Of a DNA stretch of 64,000 nt, positions 1-8,588 are shown piece by piece. Source of the DNA: an uncultured Oscillospiraceae bacterium. GTDB taxonomy: Bacteria > Bacillota > Clostridia > Oscillospirales > Ruminococcaceae. Every line of letters begins with the position of its first letter. Position 1 is the stretch's first letter. The stretch spans positions 124,001 to 188,000 of the forward strand of contig UQDG01000001.1 in the NCBI GenBank assembly GCA_900539695.1. The letters run 5' to 3'. The position numbers and the translations under genes are program-made. The notes beneath the pieces were generated by a model. It was not told the origin of the DNA and made no database searches. It saw only the letters and a program-made list of their open reading frames with translations.

Positions 1-240
1 GGACAGGCTTTGCACCACTGTGTCGGCACCTATATTGAGCGAGTGGCAGCGAAAAAATGTCTGATCGTGTTTGTCCGCCGCGTGGAAGAACCAAAAAAGC
101 CGTATGTGACCGTGGAGGTGCGCAATGGTAAAATCGAGCAAATCCATGGCGACCACAACAGCGACCCTACGGAAGAAGTAAAAAAGTTTGTTGACCTGTG
201 GAGCCGCAAGGTGCTGCCAATGGCTTTGCAGGCCGCGTAA
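1..240 (+). CDS. PcfJ-like protein, C-terminal fragment cut by the window edge
   Basis: The reading frame is open from base 1, so only the last 79 residues are seen. They start with GQALHHCVGTY and continue through FVRRVEEPKKPYVTVEV, which is the typical end of the PcfJ family: a histidine-cysteine motif followed by an RRxEEPxKPYxTxEV strand. PcfJ-like proteins are common on clostridial conjugative elements and plasmids; their biochemical role is not established. The next gene follows after 19 bases with a GAAAGGAAG ribosome site, so this is the upstream member of an accessory operon. The family call is firm; the length and start lie outside the window. Confidence 0.72.
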   Translation, partial: GQALHHCVGTYIERVAAKKCLIVFVRRVEEPKKPYVTVEVRNGKIEQIHGDHNSDPTEEVKKFVDLWSRKVLPMALQAA

Positions 241-259
241 GAAAGGAAGTGCTTGTCTT

Positions 260-460
260 ATGAAGCAACTTGGAAATCTCGCCATCGTCTGCGCCCGGCG
301 CAAGGATGTGACTCTGCGCATTGAGCAGGGGAGAGTGATGGTCATGCTGGATGGCCCCTACGCGCCGACAGCGTTTTCTGCCGATTGGGATGACGATGAA
401 ACCATCCTGTCGGTGATCAATGAACTGAACTTCGGCCACTGTGCCCCCAAAAGCAAATGA
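260..460 (+). CDS. Small hypothetical accessory protein
   Basis: A 66-residue protein. I chose the ATG at 260 rather than the longer upstream frame because GAAAGGAAG stands at 241-249 and the PcfJ-like gene only ends at 240. It has an internal basic patch (CARRKDVTLRIEQGR) and an acidic stretch (DWDDDE). No family is recognised. Its stop overlaps the start of the next gene (ATGA at 457-460), which is good evidence that it is translated and coupled. Confidence 0.55.
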   Translation: MKQLGNLAIVCARRKDVTLRIEQGRVMVMLDGPYAPTAFSADWDDDETILSVINELNFGHCAPKSK

Positions 461-675
461 AAACTGAGGAATGGCAAGAGAAAGCCGCTTTCATAGCCAA
501 GCTGCGGGAACTAACAGAACGCTTGAACAGCTGCCGCGCGGCGTATGAAGCCCATACGCCGTTGGTAAGTGATGAGGTCTATGATATTCTGTTCAGCGAC
601 TTGCAGACATTGGAAAGCTGGCTGGGGTTGAGGATGAAAAACTCACCCACCAAGGAAGGTAACCACTTGATTTGA
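457..675 (+). CDS. DNA-ligase N-terminal (Ia) domain-like small protein
   Basis: A 72-residue protein starting within the stop of the preceding gene. Residues 15-60 (LRELTERLNSCRAAYEA, then PLVSDEVYDILFSDLQTLE) match the helical Ia domain that opens NAD-dependent DNA ligase LigA and binds the nicotinamide half of NAD. The remaining ligase (adenylation, OB, HhH, BRCT) is absent. Free-standing ligase Ia-like proteins occur on mobile elements with no known role. The tail NSPTKEGNHLI resembles the SPT motif that follows in LigA, so it may be either a natural short protein or a truncated one. Frame and coupling support a real gene. Confidence 0.6.
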   Translation: MKTEEWQEKAAFIAKLRELTERLNSCRAAYEAHTPLVSDEVYDILFSDLQTLESWLGLRMKNSPTKEGNHLI

Positions 676-680
676 AACAG

Positions 681-717
681 CCTCCAACCTATACGGTTTT
701 GCCGCATAGATTGGAGG
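681..717. repeat. Inverted repeat after the LigA-like gene
   Basis: Twelve-base arms CCTCCAACCTAT (681-692) and ATAGATTGGAGG (706-717) pair with one mismatch around a 13-base loop, six bases after the LigA-like stop. There is no uridine run, so this is a weak terminator or an mRNA-end hairpin. It begins the 376-base gap 676-1051, which otherwise holds the promoter and two leader terminators listed separately. Confidence 0.5.
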
Positions 718-762
718 TTCTTGCTTGGCCGAAAATAAAACAGGATGAACTTCAGCGGCAAA

Positions 763-791
763 TTGACGTTTTCTACGATTTATGGTATTAT
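763..791 (+). promoter_or_regulatory. Sigma-70 type promoter for the zinc-finger/peptidase operon
   Basis: TTGACG at 763-768 and TATTAT at 786-791 are separated by exactly 17 bases. Transcription would start near 798 and run through a leader of about 250 bases to the gene at 1052. Confidence 0.65.
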
Positions 792-861
792 ACTGGTGTA
801 AGTGATGTATGTGTCCTGCAAAGCAATTTGCACTGACACACGTTGTTATTTTTGTACTTTG

Positions 862-910
862 TGCCTGCAATGCCGTTGACCGTCTGGTCTGTGCATCGCA
901 GGCATTTTTT
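862..910 (+). terminator. Leader terminator 1 (attenuator)
   Basis: TGCCTGC at 862-868 pairs with GCAGGCA at 898-904 and is followed by six Ts (905-910). It stands between a promoter and the first gene of its unit, so it would stop transcription early unless relieved. A possible 24-residue cysteine-rich leader ORF (805-879, six Cys) runs into its stem, but its ribosome site is poor. Confidence 0.55.
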
Positions 911-937
911 ATCCGCCGGGGGCTGCCCCGTATAAAG

Positions 938-994
938 CGAGAATGACTTTTGTACTGCTATTGGCAGCGAAGGAAAGTTATTCTCGTTTTTTTG
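938..994 (+). terminator. Leader terminator 2 (attenuator)
   Basis: CGAGAATGACTTT (938-950) pairs with AAAGTTATTCTCG (974-986), one mismatch, followed by a run of Ts. This is a strong intrinsic terminator 58 bases before the gene at 1052, the second in the same leader. Confidence 0.65.
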
Positions 995-1051
995 TTTTGG
1001 TTTAGCGCCGCCCGGCGTTAAAAATAAAAATTCAAGAAAGGCGAGATTACA

Positions 1052-2443
1052 ATGATGGACGAACTCAAGCAGCAATTTTACGAGGTCATGCACAAGTATC
1101 AGAAGCCGTTTTCGGAGGAAGGTGTTACGGCGAATCTTACGCAATGGTACGAACAGAAGCAGGGGCTTTTGCAGCTCCTGCGCAGGCATCCACTATGGAA
1201 TGAGAAAGAACTGGCAATCGTGTTCCGCGTGGAGGAGCGCCGAGAGATCGACCGTATCACGGTAGACGAAACACGTGCCGCCATACTGGAACTGGGCCGC
1301 AGAGCCTGCACCGATGATACTGTATACGAAAACTTTGAAACAGCCCTGCGCGCGGCGACCGCAGACTATGCCCAGATACCGAACGAGTACCGTTTGGACA
1401 CGATTCGGCAATACGGCGACATCAAGTGCGCACCAGGGCAAAAGGCGAGCCGCATTATCAATCGGCTCTGCCTGAAATTTCATCTCGACCAAATCGAAGA
1501 GGAAGCGGAAGCGGGCGAGCCGGACAACCGTTATATGCGTACAGTAAAGCCATACAACGCGCTGTTTGCACGGCTGGCCGATGCTCTGAACCCGGCGCAT
1601 ATCGAGAAAACCGCAGTGCTGTCAATCCACCCCTGCGATTTCCTCGAAATGTCCAACCGTGACAACACTTGGAGTTCCTGCCATTGCTTAGAAGGCGGCG
1701 GTTACCGCGGCGGCTGCCAGTCCTATATGGGTGATGCTGTCAGCATGATTTTCTTCACGGTCAGTGACGAGTACACGCAGGACTTCCATACAGCCCCGCG
1801 CATCACGCGAGAAATTTTCTGCTATAAGGATAATGTTCTGCTGCAATCCCGATTGTATCCTACAGATTTGGAGGACCAAAAGACATTGTATCGCAGCATC
1901 GTCCAGCAGGCAATCGCAACATGCCTTGACAAGCCGAACCTGTGGTCACTTAAGCGTGGAAAAGATACCGAACCTTACTGCGAGTCTGCGGCGGACAGCA
2001 ACCACTATCCCGACTATAAGTATGGATACGCGGTTGCATCTTTGCTGAAAGGCGAAAACGACTATGGCCAAATGACGATAGGCTCCGTAGCCCGCTGCGT
2101 CTGCTGCGGTGGAGAACAGAAGAACCATCGTTCCATACGCTGTGCAGAGTGCGGCAATATGTATGTCTGCAAGGGCTGCGGCAAAACGGTGCATGGATAT
2201 GGGCGCTATATTGATGAGCACTTTTATTGCAATGAGTGCAGCTATGAATGTGCGGTTTGCAAAGAAAAGTTTATCGGTATGCCGCGCATCGGAATTGCCC
2301 GATCCGGCGAGCAGCGCGGGATTTGCCCTGCCTGCTATGCGCAGGTAGTTGATGTATGCGGAAACTGCACAATCCATAGTGACTGCCTTTCCATCGGTGC
2401 CAATCGCTTCTGCCCGAACCAGATGAGCGGCCTTGCCGCATAA
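1052..2443 (+). CDS. Mobile-element protein with C-terminal zinc ribbons
   Basis: A 463-residue protein with a GAAAGGCGAG ribosome site upstream; a second ATG follows at once. Residues 1-300 are a predicted helical to mixed region with a notable core around SNRDNTWSSCHCLEGGGYRGGC. The last 120 residues are packed with CxxC pairs (CVCCGG, CAECG, CKGCGK, CNECSYECAVC, CPACY, CGNC), which suggests three to four structural zinc sites. Such proteins are found on clostridial ICEs without assigned function; nucleic-acid binding is the natural guess. It is cotranscribed with the peptidase 11 bases downstream. Confidence 0.55.
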   Translation: MMDELKQQFYEVMHKYQKPFSEEGVTANLTQWYEQKQGLLQLLRRHPLWNEKELAIVFRVEERREIDRITVDETRAAILELGRRACTDDTVYENFETALRAATADYAQIPNEYRLDTIRQYGDIKCAPGQKASRIINRLCLKFHLDQIEEEAEAGEPDNRYMRTVKPYNALFARLADALNPAHIEKTAVLSIHPCDFLEMSNRDNTWSSCHCLEGGGYRGGCQSYMGDAVSMIFFTVSDEYTQDFHTAPRITREIFCYKDNVLLQSRLYPTDLEDQKTLYRSIVQQAIATCLDKPNLWSLKRGKDTEPYCESAADSNHYPDYKYGYAVASLLKGENDYGQMTIGSVARCVCCGGEQKNHRSIRCAECGNMYVCKGCGKTVHGYGRYIDEHFYCNECSYECAVCKEKFIGMPRIGIARSGEQRGICPACYAQVVDVCGNCTIHSDCLSIGANRFCPNQMSGLAA

Positions 2444-2454
2444 AGGAGGAATCC

Positions 2455-3453
2455 ATGCAAGAATTGACGTTTGAAACCATTCTACGTCTGCCGCAGATGG
2501 AATTGAAAAAGAGGTTAAAAGCCGAGCTGAAAAGCAGGGGTTACCCCGTTACCGATAAGCCCGGCTACCTGTATGCCGAGGGAACGATTCCTGTCTTGCT
2601 GGTAGCCCACATGGACACGGTTCACCGTCAGCCTGTCGAGCAGATATGCTATTCGGCAGACAGGGCAGTAGCTATGTCACCGCAGGGAATCGGCGGCGAT
2701 GACCGCTGTGGTGTCTGGATGATTTTGCAGATCCTGCGCACGGCGAACTGTCATGTGCTGTTCTGTGAGGATGAGGAAGTCGGCTGTGTAGGTGCAAAGA
2801 AATTCACAAGAGGTCCTTTGCGGCCACAGGTAAACTACATTGTAGAGCTTGACCGCCGGGGCAGTAATGATGCTGTGTTTTACCGCTGCGATAACCCGGA
2901 GTTTGAGGACTTCGTTACCTCGTTCGGATTTGAAACAGCAGGTGGTTCGTGTAGTGACATATCTTATATCGCACCGTATCTGGAAACAGCTGCGGTCAAT
3001 ATCAGCTGTGGCTATTATTGCGAGCACCAACGGCATGAGTGCATCCACTTAGCGGAGATGGAGCTTAATGCCGACCGCGTGGCGCAGATGGTCACGCAGC
3101 AGACGGAACACTTTGAATATATGGAACAGCAGGACAGCTTCTTCGGCGGGCGAGTTTACCAGTATTCTATGTGGGGGATGGCCTCGGAGCGTGAAACCTA
3201 CAAGTGGCTTTCACCGCTACCGAAAGAAGCAAAAATCAAGCTGGGAACAGCGGAACTTATCATGTCTCATGCCAAGATTGACCGGCAGGGGAAGGTTCAT
3301 CGCTATGTTCCCAAATTGAAAGCTGCTGTCCTGACAGAAAACGCCATAGCAGTAATGCCGGACGGTAAGAAAGCGAGATATGATTCCCAAAAGGCCAAGT
3401 GCCAGAAAGTGGTGCCCCTGTCAAGGGCGTTGGAAATACTGAATACAATATAA
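2455..3453 (+). CDS. Cytoplasmic zinc peptidase of the M20/M28/M42 type
   Basis: A 332-residue protein with an AAAGGAGGAATCC ribosome site. The metal-site motifs of dinuclear zinc exopeptidases appear in order: LLVAHMDTV (ligand His and Asp), GIGGDDRCGVW (bridging Asp), CEDEEVGCVGA (general base Glu and ligand), VELDRRGSND, CSDIS, and CEHQRHECIHL near residue 190 (last ligand His). The last 100 residues are a variable tail of unknown role. No signal peptide is present, so it acts inside the cell. The substrate is unknown; carriage in an element operon with a zinc-finger protein is unusual. A strong terminator closes the unit. Confidence 0.72.
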   Translation: MQELTFETILRLPQMELKKRLKAELKSRGYPVTDKPGYLYAEGTIPVLLVAHMDTVHRQPVEQICYSADRAVAMSPQGIGGDDRCGVWMILQILRTANCHVLFCEDEEVGCVGAKKFTRGPLRPQVNYIVELDRRGSNDAVFYRCDNPEFEDFVTSFGFETAGGSCSDISYIAPYLETAAVNISCGYYCEHQRHECIHLAEMELNADRVAQMVTQQTEHFEYMEQQDSFFGGRVYQYSMWGMASERETYKWLSPLPKEAKIKLGTAELIMSHAKIDRQGKVHRYVPKLKAAVLTENAIAVMPDGKKARYDSQKAKCQKVVPLSRALEILNTI

Positions 3454-3457
3454 ATAC

Positions 3458-3507
3458 AGCCCCTTCCGCTGATGCAATTTCAGCAGAAGGGGCTGCCATT
3501 TTATTTA
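3458..3507 (+). terminator. Rho-independent terminator of the accessory operon
   Basis: AGCCCCTTCCGCTG (3458-3471) pairs with CAGCAGAAGGGGCT (3481-3494) with one mismatch and a short loop, followed by a T-rich tract (ATTTTATTT). Confidence 0.8.
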
Positions 3508-3533
3508 TATGAATTTCCCCGGCGGGTCACAAA

Positions 3534-3704
3534 TTACCGATTCCAGATATTGTTTTCAAGATCGATAAGCCGCTTCTTATACTCGGCCATCCGCTGATCG
3601 GCTTTGCCGTCATCATCGGGAAAGCTGACAAGGTAGCCGGTGTCCGTGTCATGGAAGCCGATTTCGCCGGTAAGGCCGCATATATCGGAAACTTTCAGTA
3701 AGGT
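3534..3704 (-). pseudogene. Tail of a lost gene, minus strand
   Basis: Read on the minus strand this stretch encodes about 57 residues (LLKVSDICGLTGEIGF, then HDTDTGYLVSFPDDDGK, ending IDLENNIWNR) with a stop at 3534-3536. There is no start codon or ribosome site; the frame runs into the broken M23 gene at 3705, where the sequence character changes. It reads as the C-terminus of a gene cut by a deletion or insertion, probably phage-derived given its neighbours. The parent is not recognised. Confidence 0.4.
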
Positions 3705-4130
3705 ATGGGGGAACTGGGTGGCGAGATCCTAACGCCCGGCTCCGACACCACGCTGGGTGGCGGCGCGCTGCAATGGCCGCTGCCGGTGGCGGGCACGATC
3801 ACCTCGCCGCAGGGCTACCGCACCGACCCGATCACTGGCGAAACCAGCTACCACAGCGGCACCGACATCGCTGTGCCCGAAGGCACCCCGATCCTGGCGG
3901 CTGCCGACGGCACCGTCACTATCGCCAACGCCCTCGACAGTTGGGGCGGCAGTTATGGCTACCACGTCAAGCTCGACCACGGCGGTGGATTGACGACACT
4001 GTACGCGCACTGCTCGAGCATCTGCGTCACCGCAGGCCAGCAGGTCAAAGCCGGGCAGGTCATTGCCTACGTCGGCCACACCGGCCGCGCGACGGGGCCG
4101 CATCTGCATTTTGAGGTTCATTCGTCTTGA
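3705..4130 (+). pseudogene. M23 (LytM) peptidase domain, truncated at both ends
   Basis: The frame codes a LytM-type zinc endopeptidase core: PLPVAGTITSPQGYR, SYHSGTDIAVPEGTPI (zinc His and Asp), TLYAHCSS, and PHLHFEV (catalytic His and zinc His). Family members cut peptidoglycan cross-bridges. Nothing precedes the domain except a few residues with no ribosome site, and the protein stops four residues after HLHFEV where the usual final strand should follow. The 3' end overlaps the holin gene on the other strand. With that holin it looks like the lysis cassette of a decayed prophage. GC is higher than in the flanks. Confidence 0.6.
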
Positions 4131-4594
4131 TGTCCGGCGCTTGCCGTCGTGTCTTTGCGGTCAGATGCCTTGTGTACTTTCTCCAGCACTTCCCTTAAAA
4201 CCGGTGGGACGGGCGCGCCCATCTCGGCGGCGTTTTCCAGAATGCTGCCCAGCTCCGTGGCAATGTACCAGGTCAAAACGACGGGCGTCAACAACATATC
4301 GTAATCAAACGGCAGTTGCAGGCCAAGCACATGGTTGATCACCAAACCCAAAAAGATATCGGTCAGAACACTTACACAAATCATAATGGTGCTGCCACCC
4401 TTGTGCCATAGCCCTTTCCGCGCCTTGCTGGAATTCCATGTTTTCTCCTTAACGGCCAGCGCGGTGCCTGTCACACAATCCAGCAGCATACAAATTGCAT
4501 ACAAAACCGCCAGCCACCCCAGCCAACCGTGCAGGGCAGCCCACAGCCCGAACGCACCGACACTCGCCAGTTTTTCCACAGTGTTTACTTGCAT
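4118..4594 (-). CDS. Phage holin, toxin-secretion/phage-lysis type
   Basis: A 158-residue membrane protein with hydrophobic spans near residues 15-40 (LWAALHGWLGWLAVLYAICMLL), 70-95 and 105-125. The sequence LLDCVTGTALAVKEKTWNSSKARKGLWHKGG is typical of the clostridial holin family (holin_4 type), which forms the membrane lesion at phage lysis. The C-terminal tail is charged. It lies opposite and overlapping the truncated M23 gene, so the cassette is rearranged. The gene itself looks intact, but with no other phage genes near it is probably a relic. Confidence 0.7.
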   Translation of the reverse strand: MQVNTVEKLASVGAFGLWAALHGWLGWLAVLYAICMLLDCVTGTALAVKEKTWNSSKARKGLWHKGGSTIMICVSVLTDIFLGLVINHVLGLQLPFDYDMLLTPVVLTWYIATELGSILENAAEMGAPVPPVLREVLEKVHKASDRKDTTASAGHQDE

Positions 4595-4807
4595 GATTTT
4601 AAATTCCTTTTCTCACAAAACTTCTGTTATTTGATCTATTATTTAAAGAGAATCAAGTTCAATAAATGTAAACGTCCACTATTTATATACAGTATAGCTG
4701 GATTCATAACACAGTGCACCAGACACAAGTGGACAAATTTTCCTTGCGCCAGAACTTTATGGGTTAACAGTTCCACACGGATTGGTCCATAGATTAGCGC
4801 ATCTTGT

Positions 4808-7110
4808 TCAACTGGCGGCATCCAAGATCGATCCTTTCCACTCGTAACAATCCCGCAAATATCCCCACAAGGTTGCAGTTCCAAGCAACACGACAACCAA
4901 CAACAGAAGGATCACCCAGGCATTATTGTAGGGAAGGCCCTCCTCACCGGCGTACCCCTGGGTCGTGAAGAAGTTCGCCGCATGGAACAGCGGCCAGAAC
5001 CCCAGCCACTCGATGCCGCCATCCATACCCGAGAGGCTCAACAGCGCGGGCAGGCAGTACCCCACGGCGCTGACGAACAGCGCAGGCAGCAGGTTGCCGA
5101 ACACACGGCCCAGTGTGAGGGTAATTGCGCCCATGCAGAGGCAGGCGGCGATTCTACACACAAACCAAAACAGCAGCACGTCGGACAACGTAAACAGTGC
5201 GGGCAGGCTCTCAAACTCCGAAATGCTCATGGCCGGGGCGAACAGGGCGGGCAGGCCGTAGTCCCGCAGCACCTGAATCAGATGCGGCAGGCAGGACGCC
5301 GCCGCGATCAGCACCGCCACGCCCGCACTGACCGCAAGCTTGGCCCGCACCGTGCGCTTGCGGCCGAGCGGTGTCGTGCAAAGGATTGTCTCCATGCCGC
5401 CGCGGCGCTCCATTGAGAAAAGCCCTGAAAAACACAGCGCACAGGCCAGCCCGGCCAGCAGCGTATCCTGCACGTCGGCATCGCCGGTGAAGCCGAACAA
5501 CTCCTTGTAGCCGCTCTCATAGACGAGCCACGCGCCGGGATGTTCTTTCAGATAGTAGTTGATGTTCTGGTTGATAACCCGGCTGTAGACACTGTACTTT
5601 TGTTGCAGCGAACTGAACGCCAACATTGCATCGCTGGACAGCTCCCCGGCCGCCACCTTCCGCTGCACTTCGAGCATCGGGGCAAATTCTTCTCCCTGCT
5701 CCTCCAGCCAATCATAGCTTTCTTGGGTGAACGGCCCGGAGGTATGTTTCATGTAATAGGCGTAGTAGATCTCATCCGGCCCGATGTAGCTCTCGGCGGT
5801 CACCCCCTGGTAGATGCCAAACCCGGCGAACGCCGCCAGCACCAGCGCCGCGCCGTTGAGAAGCAGCAGCTTGCGGGCTTCTTCCTTATAAACAGAGGTC
5901 GCGTGCGTCTTGTGCCGCAGCCCCAGCAGGAACCCGCGCTTTGACGCAGACAGCAGTTGCGCGCGCAAGCACCCAGCAAAAAGCAAAGGTCAGAACCCCG
6001 CCATACACAACCGCCGCCGTCCACTCGACGAGCGGCAGGCCGATTGGCGAACCAAACCAAAACAGATTGCGGTAATTTCCCAAAAGTTCGTTGGTTTGCA
6101 GCAGGCTGGCTAAATTGGCGTATTTAATCACATTCAGCCGGCTGGTGGCCGGAATCGCGGCGCGGATGCCAAACATCACAAGCGGCCCGGCGGGCAACGA
6201 GTGCCGCCAGCATGACCCACAGCCCCATGACAAACGCGCCGGCCCACTTGGCCAGCAAAAAGCGGAACAGGTACTGCCCGACCGTGATCTGCATCGTGCA
6301 GCGCATCAGGGCGGGCACGCTCTGGATCGTGCGGGTCAGCGGGCCGAGGCCGAACGTCGCGGCGCAGTAGGCGAGGTTGACGCCGTACAGCAGCGCAAGC
6401 ACGGCCAGCAGCGACAACGCAAACGCGCCGAGCTTGGCCAGCGCCGTTTGCAGTCGTCCGCCGGGCAGCGAACGAACCAGTGACAGCAAGCCGCTGTCCC
6501 GCTCCTGCCGCACGAGCAGCAGCGCCTGCACGAGCATCGACACCAGCAAAATCAAATCGGTGAAAGCATAGGAGATCGCAGTGTACAGACCTTTTTGCGG
6601 GTAATAATCAATGGCTGTCTCGCCCAAACCGGCGCACACCGCCGCCGTAACTTCAATGTTTTTCAGGTCATACCCGGTCTCATCGTTCTGGAGAATCGAG
6701 ATGCCCGCCAGCTGCCCGGCCTTGGTCTGCACGCTGTCGAGGAAGTCGCCGTACCCGGCCACCGTGTCGTACTCGCTGACCAGTTGGGAGAGCAGCGCAT
6801 AGTCCAGCGACAGGCTGTCGGTGTACAGCGTGTAGGTTTTGTCGTGGTAGGTCTGTTCCCAGGCGTCGAACAAATCTGCGTTCTGCTCACGGTAATACTG
6901 CAAGGTCACGCTGTTGCCATAGGCGAGGTCGCGGTAGTAGTTTTCGAGCCGCAGCAGCGACTCGGTTTCGTCGAGCTTGCCGTGCAGAAAGTCACCCTTG
7001 GCGGCCATGTCCGAACTCTGGGCAGCCAAATCAGCCCCCACGGCGCGGTAGGCCGCGGCGTGGGGGCTGATTGGCGGTAGGGCGGGTGCCCATCCAGAGC
7101 AATAGAGGAC
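4808..7110 (-). pseudogene. Broken ABC-2 type permease, counterpart of the intact permease at 47522-49924
   Basis: Translated pieces align along nearly the whole 800-residue permease at 47522-49924: shared runs include YYPQKGLYTAISYAFTD, QERDSGLLSL, QSVPALMRCTMQITVG, LLQTNELLGNYRNLFW and FGIYQGVTAESYI. The reading frame changes at least three times: near 7050 in a C run (LLLWMGTRPTANQPP lies in one frame, the following AYRAVGADL in another), near 6200 with loss of roughly a dozen residues, and near 5960. The first 25 or so residues are replaced by unrelated sequence. The ATPase that should precede it is missing. It is therefore a dead gene at the end of agr locus A. The largest open pieces are 4808-5986 and 6124-7100. 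Confidence 0.85.
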
Positions 7111-7323
7111 TTGATTTGAATTGGTATCAGATTTCTCCTTTTCGCAGTGAATGAAATGGATTGGCAACTGCAACACTGAGCATGTTTTAACACATACAAC
7201 TAAAAAAGATTACTGCCAAGAAGCAGGTCTTGATAAAATTATGTTTACGACGAAAGACAACTGATTGTGAGATACACTTGCTCTTCAAACAAGCAAGGCT
7301 TCATTCATTATGTGCAACTCGGT

Positions 7324-8559
7324 TCATTTTATCAGATTTGCACACGGATACTGGATAAGCTTTGTGTTGTCCCCGTTTTCAGCATAAATCTGAGCAATGA
7401 CGTTTCCTGTTTCGTTTGCAAAAAGACGGTAGTTTGTTTCCGTGCCCATATCCAATCGGACGGATTGCCATGTGGCTGTTTTTAGGTTATACAAAACAAG
7501 ATGAGCAAAATCCTTTTTCAAATATGCCTGCTGCTCGGGAAATGTGCTAAACAGAAGCCATTCCTCGGCAATCGGATGTGGGGTCAACAAATAACAGGGG
7601 GTGCACTGTGGAATGGGTAGCCGCGAAAATTCTGTGTCTTCCTTTTGTAAAACGGTAAAATAGGGTGCACTCCCGCAATTGTACCACTTTATAAAAAAGG
7701 TTTGATCTTGAATATAGAGTTGGTCCGCCGTATATTGCGCGTCTTCATATTCCGGCAATGCTAGATTCTTCCTCCACAAAACCGACCCGTTTATTGAATT
7801 GCACTGCAACCAATTGCTTCCGTCCATTTCTTTCATTAAATAGTATAAATAGGTTCCATCTGAGGCAATGGCGGTAATTTGTGGAGGCCTTTCTAACGAT
7901 AGATTGGCGGTGTTAAAAATTTCAAGTAGCCTCTCTGTGGATCTGTTCCACAGCAGGACCATTTGCAATTGTGAATCGGCTGTTACCAGAAATGCTGCTG
8001 TGTCCTGATCAACTTTAGCAAATCCAACCAATGACGTTGCCGCAGCGGCATCTCTTAAAAGCGTTTCCGTTGTACCTGTGACAAGATCTGTCATAATAAT
8101 GCTCACGGTTCCATTACGGAAAGGGAACGAATACAATGTTTGGCAATCAAACAAAAACGGATCCACAGAGGAAATGGGAGAGGTATTCGTTCTTCTGATG
8201 AGCCTTGTGTCGCCGCTTTTGTAATCGGCTGTGACCAAAAGCTCTTCAAACTCTTCCTCTTGGGCCGCATTTGAAAGTGTACGCGCATTTTGTATCCAAT
8301 AACAAGAAATAATGTTATTGTCCAAGAAGCCGATCACCTTTAAGTCTGTTCTGCCTATTGTATCAATCTGACTGTACATATCTACAGCTTGCGATGTAAT
8401 AATTTCGCCGTGGATCGTCACCAATCGATCAGAAGTATGCCAAACTCGCCAGAAAAAACAAATTGTGACACCTAAAACAATGACTATAGATAGAACAAAA
8501 TATAATTTTTTTGATTGCACTGTACCCGTCCCTTTATGGAATAACCTATCATGGTTCAT
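7324..8559 (-). CDS. Membrane-anchored propeller-like extracellular protein, agr locus A
   Basis: About 411 residues; I place the start at the ATG at 8559 (MNHDRLF) after AAGGAACTC. One membrane span near residues 20-40 (LYFVLSIVIVLGVTICFFW) anchors a large outside domain made of repeated short strands (for example ASDGTYLYYLMKEMDGSNW and WLLFSTFPEQ), as expected of a beta-propeller. No catalytic motif is seen. It stands between the secreted peptidase and the dead permease, the same place taken by the lipoprotein at 50785-52047 in locus B. A role as a sensor or accessory subunit of the transporter is inference. Confidence 0.6.
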   Translation of the reverse strand: MNHDRLFHKGTGTVQSKKLYFVLSIVIVLGVTICFFWRVWHTSDRLVTIHGEIITSQAVDMYSQIDTIGRTDLKVIGFLDNNIISCYWIQNARTLSNAAQEEEFEELLVTADYKSGDTRLIRRTNTSPISSVDPFLFDCQTLYSFPFRNGTVSIIMTDLVTGTTETLLRDAAAATSLVGFAKVDQDTAAFLVTADSQLQMVLLWNRSTERLLEIFNTANLSLERPPQITAIASDGTYLYYLMKEMDGSNWLQCNSINGSVLWRKNLALPEYEDAQYTADQLYIQDQTFFIKWYNCGSAPYFTVLQKEDTEFSRLPIPQCTPCYLLTPHPIAEEWLLFSTFPEQQAYLKKDFAHLVLYNLKTATWQSVRLDMGTETNYRLFANETGNVIAQIYAENGDNTKLIQYPCANLIK

Positions 8560-8588
8560 AGTAGAGTTCCTTTTTGACGCGCTACATT

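Noticed and set aside
805..879. Cysteine-rich 24-residue leader peptide controlling attenuation.
   Set aside because: The ATG lies only a few bases after the expected transcript start and lacks a good ribosome site; kept only as a side remark.
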